Shown here in pieces: positions 27,348-35,451 of a stretch of DNA of 39,649 bases; the first letter of the stretch is position 1, and each line of letters opens with the position of its first letter. The position numbers and the translations under genes were made by a program. The stretch is from Chloroflexota bacterium (lineage in GTDB: Bacteria > Chloroflexota > UBA11872 > UBA12225): contig CANFGH010000019.1 of NCBI GenBank assembly GCA_947446285.1, positions 1 through 39,649 on the forward strand, written 5' to 3'. Under the pieces are notes generated by a model. That model was given only the letters and a program-made list of their open reading frames with translations. It ran no database searches and was not told the origin of the DNA.

Positions 27348-28369
27348 GACACCGCTTCCGATGAAGACGCCTGCCCATAAATCGCGGCGATCACATCCTC
27401 CATCGGTGGGTCGGTGATCGTGAGATCGGCAATCTGCATCCTGCCAATCAGGCCGGCGAGAACCGTCTCTGCCGGCACGACGGTCGTGTCGACCTGAAAC
27501 TGCCACCTCATTGGCGTCAATTGCGTGGAGACTACGCCGGACATGATCGGACTTTCCCCAGTAAATGGCGAAGAAAGCTCGAGTGAAATGGTCTTGCGCC
27601 GGACAAAGTCACGCCGGAGTGTCTCGATAGACCCGTCAAAGACCACGCGGCCGGTGTGGATCACAATCGCCCGGTCGCAAACCCGTTCAACGTCACCGGC
27701 GTCGTGCGAGGTCAGGAAGACCGTGACGCCATCGCGCTGGTTCAATTCCCGGATGATCGATCGCAGCTCCTGACGCGCGATCACGTCCAGTCCGATCGTC
27801 GGCTCATCGAGGAACAGGATGCGTGGCGAGTGCAAGAGCGCCGCCGCGACTTCGCAGCGCATGCGTTCACCGAGGGACAGCGTGCGCACCGGGCGATCGA
27901 GCAACCCTTCAAGCCCGAACCGTTCACACAAGGCACCAGCACGTCGGCGCGCCAGATCGGCATCGAGGTCGTGGATGCGTGTCAGCAAGGTGAACGAGTC
28001 CCGCGCGGGAAGGTGGTACCAGAGTTGCGACTTCTGGCCGAAGACCGTTGCGATTTCTCGCGAAAGTGCGTCCCGATCCAACCATGGCACATGCCCAAGG
28101 ACCGTTGCCATCCCCGTCGTTGGGTGAAGAATGCCGGTCAGAATCTTGATGGTCGTGCTCTTGCCCGCACCATTTGGCCCAATGAACGCGACTGACTCGC
28201 CAGCGTTCACGTGAAAGGTCGTCGGGTGGAGCGCGACGGCTTCTACCGTCGGCCGACGGGTCCAGAGCCTCCGGAGCCCCCGTATGGGCACGCCAAGGTC
28301 CGGCCTCTCAAACGTTCTCGACAGTCCTTGAAGGGAAACAGCTATCTCGCTGCGCATACCTGTCGCCAT
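27344..28369 (-). CDS. ABC transporter ATP-binding protein (ABC-2 exporter type)
   Basis: Walker A GPNGAGKSTT; signature LSLGERMRCEVAAALLH; Walker B ILFLDEPTIGLD. Start MATGMRSE inferred; ORF open to 28576. Confidence 0.95.
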   Translation of the reverse strand: MATGMRSEIAVSLQGLSRTFERPDLGVPIRGLRRLWTRRPTVEAVALHPTTFHVNAGESVAFIGPNGAGKSTTIKILTGILHPTTGMATVLGHVPWLDRDALSREIATVFGQKSQLWYHLPARDSFTLLTRIHDLDADLARRRAGALCERFGLEGLLDRPVRTLSLGERMRCEVAAALLHSPRILFLDEPTIGLDVIARQELRSIIRELNQRDGVTVFLTSHDAGDVERVCDRAIVIHTGRVVFDGSIETLRRDFVRRKTISLELSSPFTGESPIMSGVVSTQLTPMRWQFQVDTTVVPAETVLAGLIGRMQIADLTITDPPMEDVIAAIYGQASSSEAVS

Positions 28370-28503
28370 TGACGGTTCATCCTTGGCACACGTCTCGGTG
28401 CCGGCTCCGCAACAACCCGGCCCGCACTCCCAGCCTTGCGCTCCCGATTTTAATCGAGTTACCCGGCGAGGACTTACCGGAACGGCAAGATACAATCTGC
28501 AGC

Positions 28504-30210
28504 GTGGCCCGAGAAGCACTTGCAGACCTGATCCGGCACGCCGCGACCGTCGCACAGACGAGCGGTCTGCTTCCAAAAGTCGCCCTGCCGGAATTCAGCG
28601 TTGAACCGCCGTCCAGACCTGAGCACGGCGACTACGCAACCAATCTGGCGATGCGCCTCGCCCGGGCCGCCCGGATGGCACCAAACGCAATCGCGCAGAT
28701 CCTGGTCTCCTCCATGCCACCGAACGACATGGTGGCAACTGCGGAGGTTGCAGGGGCCGGATTCATCAACATCACGCTGAAGCCGGAGTACCTTGGTCAT
28801 CGCATTGCCTCAATCATCGAAGAGGCGGGTCACTACGGAAACAACAATCAGGGTGGAGGTCGCCGGATCCAGGTTGAGTTCGTATCGGCCAACCCAACCG
28901 AGCGTCTCCACGCAGCAAGTGGACGGGCAGCTTCGTTAGGTGCTGCGCTTAGCAACCTCCTCCGGGCATCCGGGTGGCAGGTCGAGCTTGAGTACTACGT
29001 CAACGACGCCGGAAGTCGCCTCGCCGCATTCGGCCAGAGCATCCTCGCTCGGTACCTGGCAGCACGGGGCCATGTTGGACCCGAAACCGAGGTGCCGAAG
29101 GACGGCTATCACGGGACATTCATCGCCGAGTACGCGCAAACGCTCGCTGCGTCGGTCGGAGAGCGCTACGAACTCATGCCGATGGCGGATGCCGTGGCTG
29201 AACTTGCCCGCAACGGTGCCGAGCACATGGTGGCGTTGCACCGTGCCGACATGGAAGCGCTCGGCGTGCACTTCGACGTCTGGTTCCGTGAACAGGCACT
29301 GCACGACCGAAATGAGGTCACCGCAATCGTCGATGAACTCCGTAATCGCGGGTTCGTGTCGGAGCGGGATGGCGCCGTCTGGTTTTCAAGTACCGCACTC
29401 GGTGATGATCGCGACAACGTGCTGATCCGGAGCAACGGCACACCGGGCTACATGACCTCGGACATCGCCTACCACCGGGACAAGTTTGTCACCCGTGGCT
29501 TCGACCAGGTCATCGATATCTGGGGGGCCGATCATCAGGGTCACGTCGGACGCATGAAGGCGTCCATGCAGGCCATCGGTATCGACCCAGACCGTTTGAC
29601 CATCATCCTCCACCAACTCGTGGTCCTGCGCCGAGGCGATGAGATCGTCAAGCTGTCCAAGCGCACAGGAAACATCATTGCCCTTTCCGATGTGATCGAA
29701 GAGGTAGGCAAGGATGCGTGCCGGTTCTTCTTCCTTGCGCGGTCGTCCGACAGCCAGATGGACTTCGACCTCGAACTCGCAACGCGCGAAGCCGCCGAGA
29801 ATCCGGTCTACTACGTGCAATATAGCCATGCACGCACTGCCAGCATCATGCAGCTTGCCGAGGAACGAAGGGTCGCGCACCTCACCGTTGACGGTCCGCC
29901 TAGCTACTCACACCCGGCGGAGATTGCACTGGTGCGCGCGCTGATCCGGTATCCGGAGGTGGTTGCCGACGCAGCGACAAACCTCGAGCCACACCGCCTC
30001 ACCTTTTTGGCGCAGGAGGTTGCGTCACTGCTCAACGCGTTCTACCGCGACTGCCGGGTCCTGCCGTCAGACCGCCAACCGGTTGAGGACGCGGTGATTG
30101 CGGCCCGCCTGACCCTTGTCGCCGCCACCCGTGCGGTTCTCGCACACGTCCTCGGCCTCATCGGGGTCAGTGCCCCGGAACGCATGGACCGTCTCGACCG
30201 ACCCGAATGA
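28504..30210 (+). CDS. argS: Arginyl-tRNA synthetase
   Basis: RPEHGDYATNLAMRLA; VEFVSANPTERLHAASGRAASLGAALSNLL; IDIWGADHQGHVGRMKASMQAIG; VKLSKRTGN; DALR anticodon-binding-type C-terminus. GTG start inferred. Confidence 0.95.
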   Translation: MAREALADLIRHAATVAQTSGLLPKVALPEFSVEPPSRPEHGDYATNLAMRLARAARMAPNAIAQILVSSMPPNDMVATAEVAGAGFINITLKPEYLGHRIASIIEEAGHYGNNNQGGGRRIQVEFVSANPTERLHAASGRAASLGAALSNLLRASGWQVELEYYVNDAGSRLAAFGQSILARYLAARGHVGPETEVPKDGYHGTFIAEYAQTLAASVGERYELMPMADAVAELARNGAEHMVALHRADMEALGVHFDVWFREQALHDRNEVTAIVDELRNRGFVSERDGAVWFSSTALGDDRDNVLIRSNGTPGYMTSDIAYHRDKFVTRGFDQVIDIWGADHQGHVGRMKASMQAIGIDPDRLTIILHQLVVLRRGDEIVKLSKRTGNIIALSDVIEEVGKDACRFFFLARSSDSQMDFDLELATREAAENPVYYVQYSHARTASIMQLAEERRVAHLTVDGPPSYSHPAEIALVRALIRYPEVVADAATNLEPHRLTFLAQEVASLLNAFYRDCRVLPSDRQPVEDAVIAARLTLVAATRAVLAHVLGLIGVSAPERMDRLDRPE

Positions 30211-30219
30211 CGCGCCTGT

Positions 30220-30247
30220 CCCCTCGCCCGTCGCCACGGAGGAGGGG
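30220..30247. terminator. Hairpin between convergent argS and nagB
   Basis: CCCCTCgcCCGT-CGCC-ACGGagGAGGGG. Confidence 0.55.
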
Positions 30248-30269
30248 TTGGCGAATCGACCCTCTACCG

Positions 30270-31037
30270 TCACGCGGTGTAGTGCACCCATGAACCCGCC
30301 GCCTCATCCAGTATGAAGGTGACATCTGGGTGGAGTTGGAGGAACGAGGCCGGGTTGCGAGGTGTAATCGCACCACGCACTGCACTCGCCAGGATCGAAG
30401 CCTTCGCCATGCCACTGGCGAGGACAAGGATCTTTCTGGCCCGCAGGATTGTCCCGATCCCAACCGTGTAGGCCGTCGAGTACCGCGCGCGGAGTTCGGG
30501 TTCATCCTTGAGCCGTGGCGCAAGTGACGGGAAGTTCCGCAGCCACGTGTCGTCAGCAAGCGCGGCGACATGCGTTGGCCCGGTCAGCGTGTCACCCGGT
30601 TCATTGAACGCCAGATGCCCGTTTGCCCCGACACCCAGGATCGCGAGGTCAATTCCTCCCGAAGCGTCGATCAGACCCTCGTAGCGGCGAACCTCCGCCC
30701 CGGCATCGGTTGCCTGCGGGTTGGGTAGGTGCCACGCTCCCTCCGGAATATCCACATGGTCGAACAGGTGTGACCGCATGAAACCGTGGTATCCATCTGG
30801 ATCATCGACGGCGATACCCACATATTCGTCCAGATTGAAGGTCGTCACGGCACTCAACGACAGCCCTTCATCGCGATGCCTCCGTACGAGGTCTGCGTAC
30901 AACCCGATGGGCGTGGTTCCGGTTGGCAGCGCAAGGACAATCGACGGGTTGTGTCGAATGGCTTCGCCAACGATGTCTCCCGCCCGGAGGCTCATCGCGT
31001 TGTAGTCAGCTTCGAGCAGGATCTCTGGAACGTGCAC
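30270..31037 (-). CDS. nagB: Glucosamine-6-phosphate deaminase
   Basis: VLALPTGTTPIGLYADLVRRH; TTFNLDEYVGI; DLAILGVGANGHLAFNEPGD. GTG start inferred. Confidence 0.95.
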   Translation of the reverse strand: MHVPEILLEADYNAMSLRAGDIVGEAIRHNPSIVLALPTGTTPIGLYADLVRRHRDEGLSLSAVTTFNLDEYVGIAVDDPDGYHGFMRSHLFDHVDIPEGAWHLPNPQATDAGAEVRRYEGLIDASGGIDLAILGVGANGHLAFNEPGDTLTGPTHVAALADDTWLRNFPSLAPRLKDEPELRARYSTAYTVGIGTILRARKILVLASGMAKASILASAVRGAITPRNPASFLQLHPDVTFILDEAAGSWVHYTA

Positions 31038-31236
31038 AGTGGGCCTTTCGACGGTCTCATCGCGTGCCTGAGAGCACGGGAGTAGCGTATACGAACCTCT
31101 AGGGACGACAGTAATTTCCACGGGCACCCCTGCCCGCTTCGGAAAGGTGGTACGGGATGAGGTGCGTCCCTGCAGACGGTAATGGTGCCATAGCCAATAT
31201 CCACCAAACCTCCTGATACCCCCCTCCCGCCGAAAC

Positions 31237-31270
31237 GGAAGTGGCCGGAGATCGCTCTCCCTTCACTTCC
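31237..31270. other. Hairpin in the murQ-nagB intercistronic gap
   Basis: GGAAGTG-gcc-GGAGA-tcgc-TCTCC-ctt-CACTTCC. Confidence 0.55.
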
Positions 31271-31368
31271 AAACAAGTGATGGGACGAAATCCCTCCCAC
31301 CCGTCGCAACCGGGAAGGGGGGTGGGGGCCGAATTGATCTCAGCTCTCCGTCTCGAGCTTCAGACCGG

Positions 31369-32310
31369 TCAGTCGATTACCCGTCTCAGTACCCCGCCCG
31401 CATCCGCCAAATGCCGGTCTGCATCCACAGCCGAGCATCCGAGCCTCGCGATCACGATCGCAGCCTTGACCCGGTGCCCGGATGCCTCCAATGCGGCGTC
31501 CGCCCTCGCCAGGTCAACATGCCCGATCCGTGCCACCAGATCACGCGCGCGAGCACGCAACTTCCGGTTCGTCGGCAGCACATCCACCATCAGGTTGCGG
31601 TACGTCTTGCCAGACTTGATCATGCTTGCCGTCGAAAGCATGTTCAGGACGAGTTTCTGGGCAGTTCCGGCCTTCATTCGTGACGATCCCGCCACGACTT
31701 CCGGGCCGACAATCACCTCAATCGGGATATCCACCACTCGGGAAAGTGGGGCATCGTGGTTGCAGCAAACGCCAACCGTGACCGCACCTCGCGCCCGGGC
31801 TTCACGCACGGCACCGACAACATAAGGGGTGGCTCCGCTTGCGGCGAGGCCCACGACAACGTCTGACGTGCCAACGCCCAATCGAACCATTTCCGACGCA
31901 CCGGCTTCCGGGCGATCCTCGGCCGCTTCTACGCTTGACCGCAACGCAACATCGCCGCCAGCGATCACACCTTGCACGAGATCGGGGGAGACACCAAAGG
32001 TCGGCGGACACTCCGAGGCATCAAGCACACCGAGGCGTCCAGACGTCCCGGCCCCGATGTAGAAAAGGCGACCACCGGAAGCCCACCCCGCCACGATAGC
32101 GTCGACCGCAATCTGGATGCCGGGAAGTGCTTTCGACACGGCTTCCGCCACCCTGCGGTCCTCATTGTTGATGATGGTCAGAATTTCAGATGTGTCGGCG
32201 ATATCGATCTCTGCCGACGCCGGGTTCGCTGCCTCGGTAGCACGCGACGCCAACGGGAGTGTGACCAGTGCGTCAGCATCGTCGGGCAACAGTGCGTCCC
32301 CAGTGGTCAT
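31369..32310 (-). CDS. murQ: N-acetylmuramic acid 6-phosphate etherase
   Basis: GGRLFYIGAGTSGRLGVLDASECPPTFGV; GLAASGATPYVVGAVREAR; EVVAGSSRMKAGTAQKLVLNMLST. Confidence 0.97.
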   Translation of the reverse strand: MTTGDALLPDDADALVTLPLASRATEAANPASAEIDIADTSEILTIINNEDRRVAEAVSKALPGIQIAVDAIVAGWASGGRLFYIGAGTSGRLGVLDASECPPTFGVSPDLVQGVIAGGDVALRSSVEAAEDRPEAGASEMVRLGVGTSDVVVGLAASGATPYVVGAVREARARGAVTVGVCCNHDAPLSRVVDIPIEVIVGPEVVAGSSRMKAGTAQKLVLNMLSTASMIKSGKTYRNLMVDVLPTNRKLRARARDLVARIGHVDLARADAALEASGHRVKAAIVIARLGCSAVDADRHLADAGGVLRRVID

Positions 32311-33368
32311 GCGCCATCTCCCGGAGACAGCAGGCCCGCCTCACGCCTCGCAAGCCAGACTGCACCCTCAACCGGCTCGTGTGAGGATACTGACGGGCGA
32401 GCGTTCGGCACATGTTCTGACAATCGGGATGCAAAGCCATCCCGAAGCCGCGCTGATGCCGGCCACAGTCCACCAGCCAAGACTATGGGCAGGTCGCGTG
32501 ACCTTTCGAACGGCAAGGCATCGATCACCGCCCGCGCACTTGCAACGAGTTCGGCAACCGCCTCATCCACCAACCCGCCAGCAACCTCGTCACCAGCCCC
32601 CGCCTCCCGGACGACGACCGGAGCAACCGCCGCTGTCTCGGCGACACCCCACGTCTGCGCTGAAACGATACCGATCAGGTCTGGAGGCGTTGACGCCCCC
32701 ACATGGGCAAGGACCGCTCCTGTGAGGGACGTCGCGGGCGCGCGCCCGTCATGTGCCCGGCAGACTGCACGCAGGGCACCGATACCGAGCCCAAATCCAC
32801 TTCCCTCATCCCCCAAGATGGATCCCCACCCTCCGGCACGCGCCCGAACACCATTGCACACCCCATACGCGATGCTTCCGGTGCCAGCGACCACCACCAC
32901 CCCGTCAAGGGTTGATGCACCCGCGGCCAAAGCGGCCACGGCATCGTTCGTCACAATCGGCAAGCCGCCGGGAAGATCCCATACTGGTCCGCGGGCATCC
33001 CTGTCCGCATCGGGGTGCGTGGAGGCAACTGGGGTTGATTTTCCACGAGCCTCTACGTCAGCGATCGCCCCGAGAATGGCCTCAGTCACCACCGGCACGT
33101 CAGCGGGACGGTCTACGCCTGCAAGGGAGACGGCGAGCCCGCGGATAGTCACTGCACCAGTCGCGCCAGACAGGATTGCACTGATGAGGGAACCGATCCG
33201 TTCCCTGACCACCACTGCTCCGACGGTCTGGAGATTTGCCCCGGCGCCCACCGAACGCGCCAGTTCGCGACCATCCGCATCAGCGAGGACCGCGACCGTC
33301 TTTGTTCCACCGCCGTCAATCCCGATAACCACCACGGCGCCGTCAGCAATCGTGTTTCCGGTCTTCAC
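32307..33368 (-). CDS. N-acetylglucosamine kinase (BadF/BadG/BcrA/BcrD ATPase family)
   Basis: VIGIDGGGTKTVAVLADADG; VVAGTGSIAYGV; GDEGSGFGLGIGAL. GTG start inferred; ORF open to 33431. Confidence 0.9.
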   Translation of the reverse strand: MKTGNTIADGAVVVIGIDGGGTKTVAVLADADGRELARSVGAGANLQTVGAVVVRERIGSLISAILSGATGAVTIRGLAVSLAGVDRPADVPVVTEAILGAIADVEARGKSTPVASTHPDADRDARGPVWDLPGGLPIVTNDAVAALAAGASTLDGVVVVAGTGSIAYGVCNGVRARAGGWGSILGDEGSGFGLGIGALRAVCRAHDGRAPATSLTGAVLAHVGASTPPDLIGIVSAQTWGVAETAAVAPVVVREAGAGDEVAGGLVDEAVAELVASARAVIDALPFERSRDLPIVLAGGLWPASARLRDGFASRLSEHVPNARPSVSSHEPVEGAVWLARREAGLLSPGDGA

Positions 33369-33438
33369 GGATAGCTCCCCCCGACCAAACTGCAGTATGG
33401 AACCAAATCTAGTCAGGCACCACGCGAACAAGATCCAA

Positions 33439-34668
33439 TCAGGCGCCTGGCGGGAATCCGTCAGGGTGAAACAACCGCGACATCAGTGATCGATAGTTCG
33501 ACCCTGGCACGATCTTTCCCATCACCGTCGCGTGGCGGGCGCCAGTGCTTGACGCCACCGTGTTCACGTTGCCACGGATTGCGGCGTTTCCAAGCATCGC
33601 GAACAACAGCGCTTCCTTGGCTTGCGAGGCAATCCCGTAGTCATCCACCGTCGAAAGCCTGACCCCAGGAATTCGCGATGCAATTGCGCGCATGATTGCC
33701 GGATTTCGAGCCCCACCGCCTCCCGCCACTACCTCGACCACTGGGGCGCGGTCAGGCGCATTCCGGATGATGTCCGAAGCCACCGTTGCCCCTGTCATCG
33801 CGGTGACCGTCGTCATGATGTCAAGGTTCGCCAATCCGCGAACGCGCCCATCTGCAAGCACCCGTGAAGCATATTGCGACCCGTAGCGTTCCCGACCGGT
33901 CGTCTTCGGTGCCGGTGCGCGAAAGTAGTCGTCGTCAAGGAGTTCCCGCAACCACGCTTCATCGACTGTCCCGGCAGACGCCATCCGCCCATCCTCATCG
34001 AACTGACTAGCGCCTCCAGTCAGTTCGGAGACAATCCAGTCGAGCACCATATTAGCGGGACCGGTGTCGCAGGCAATCCGAGGAGCGTCTGCACCGTGGG
34101 CAAACGGTGGCAGCACCGTGATGTTGCCGATACCACCAAGATTCAGGAGCACCCTTGTGGAGTCGGCAAGCCGGAATAGCTTGTCATCCAGGAATGAGAC
34201 CAAGGGCGCACCGTGACCACCAGCCGCCATGTCCCGCACCCGGAAATCGGCAACCGTCGTCACACCAGTACGCTCGGCGATGACCGACGGCTCACCCAAC
34301 TGAAGCGTGCTTCCCGACTGGCCGGGCCGGACGGGCGGATCATGGAAGATCGTCTGTCCATGCGATGCGACAACGTCGATGTCACCCGGGGTCAATCCCG
34401 CGTTCGCAATTGTCTCGAGCGCCGCTGACGCGAACCACTCCCCGAGGTCGGCATTCACGCGACACAGGAAATCTGCGGTTGCCGTTGCCGTGTTGAACGA
34501 CGCAAAGACCGCATCTCGTTGACCGGGTGTGAGCGAAACGTGGTGGTGCACAAGACTGCGCACGTCTTCAAGCGAAGGTGCCTCAGGCAACTCGACGCAC
34601 ACACCATCGATTCCATCGGCCGATGTCCCTGAAATCAGCCCGATCACCCGCAATCGTCGAGATGCCAT
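33439..34668 (-). CDS. anmK: Anhydro-N-acetylmuramic acid kinase
   Basis: VIGLISGTSADGIDGVCVEL; VASHGQTIFHDP; LQLGEPSVIAERTGVTTVADFRVRDMAAGGHGAPLV; NLGGIGNITVLP. Confidence 0.96.
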   Translation of the reverse strand: MASRRLRVIGLISGTSADGIDGVCVELPEAPSLEDVRSLVHHHVSLTPGQRDAVFASFNTATATADFLCRVNADLGEWFASAALETIANAGLTPGDIDVVASHGQTIFHDPPVRPGQSGSTLQLGEPSVIAERTGVTTVADFRVRDMAAGGHGAPLVSFLDDKLFRLADSTRVLLNLGGIGNITVLPPFAHGADAPRIACDTGPANMVLDWIVSELTGGASQFDEDGRMASAGTVDEAWLRELLDDDYFRAPAPKTTGRERYGSQYASRVLADGRVRGLANLDIMTTVTAMTGATVASDIIRNAPDRAPVVEVVAGGGGARNPAIMRAIASRIPGVRLSTVDDYGIASQAKEALLFAMLGNAAIRGNVNTVASSTGARHATVMGKIVPGSNYRSLMSRLFHPDGFPPGA

Positions 34669-34814
34669 CACACCTTGCCTCCCTGGGCCAGGACCGATCC
34701 CGGTAGTCGAAGTATTCGGCCGAGTATGCCAATCCGCGGTTCGCACGAAGGCGAATGGCCTATCTAACACTGGGGCAAGGAGTTGGGGGCACCAGGGTCA
34801 TGAAACTTTGTTCT

Positions 34815-34828
34815 AGAACTCACGTTCT
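34815..34828. promoter_or_regulatory. LexA-like dyad (GAAC-N4-GTTC)
   Basis: AGAACTCACGTTCT, overlapping a 10-nt palindrome GTTCTAGAAC at 34810-34819. Confidence 0.5.
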
Positions 34829-34891
34829 ATTCCTGACCACCAGTGTGGCACGACGGTCACACCGCGAAACCTCACTAAGGACCGACCGGCC

Positions 34892-35353
34892 ATGAACACG
34901 ACAACCGCGGCATCTCCATCAGTTTCACCGCAAAACCGGTTTGCGTCCGACCGCGTCGGATCGCCCAAAGAAATCGCAAGGCGCCGGGCATACAGCGCCA
35001 CCCCCACGCGTAAGCAGCCACAGGCACCATGCAACATGAAACTCCCCCCGGAACTACCAAAGGAGCGTCATGAAACCGGTCAGGAACTGGCGATGATGTT
35101 CCAAAGGGTAGAACCGGCCTTGCGGTTCGGGCTGGCCGTTGCCCTCGTCGTCGGGTGGAGCGTGAACTTCGTCGGACGTCACCCGGTCATGGGGGGAGGA
35201 CCGATGGAACTTGCAAACAGCGCCCTTGAGGCGTGCATCCTGAGCCTGATCTGGATGGCGATCCTTGCACGCACTGTCTACACGTGCATGCTCGATCAAC
35301 CGTCAAGCGCGTGGCATCCGCTTCCAGCCGCTCATGACCCCAGCCGCAAATGA
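34892..35353 (+). CDS. Small two-TM hypothetical membrane protein
   Basis: Two hydrophobic segments (ALRFGLAVALVVGWSVNFVG; LANSALEACILSLIWMAILARTVYTCML). Start uncertain: 34892, or internal ATG 35093 giving 86 aa. Confidence 0.55.
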   Translation: MNTTTAASPSVSPQNRFASDRVGSPKEIARRRAYSATPTRKQPQAPCNMKLPPELPKERHETGQELAMMFQRVEPALRFGLAVALVVGWSVNFVGRHPVMGGGPMELANSALEACILSLIWMAILARTVYTCMLDQPSSAWHPLPAAHDPSRK

Positions 35354-35451
35354 ACGAATGCACGACCACCGCGTTACAAGGCGCGCCCTACGACCCCTGC
35401 CGCCCGTGGTCCATAAACCCTTTGATTTCGCCCAACGCCATCGAGCGACAA

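Noticed and set aside
31128-31368. glmS ribozyme upstream of nagB
   Set aside because: Could not recognise the conserved glmS core; only simple hairpins and G/C runs seen.
31972-33489. 505-aa plus-strand ORF across murQ/nagK
   Set aside because: Low-complexity Pro/Ala/Ser/Thr/Arg translation antisense to two confidently identified genes.
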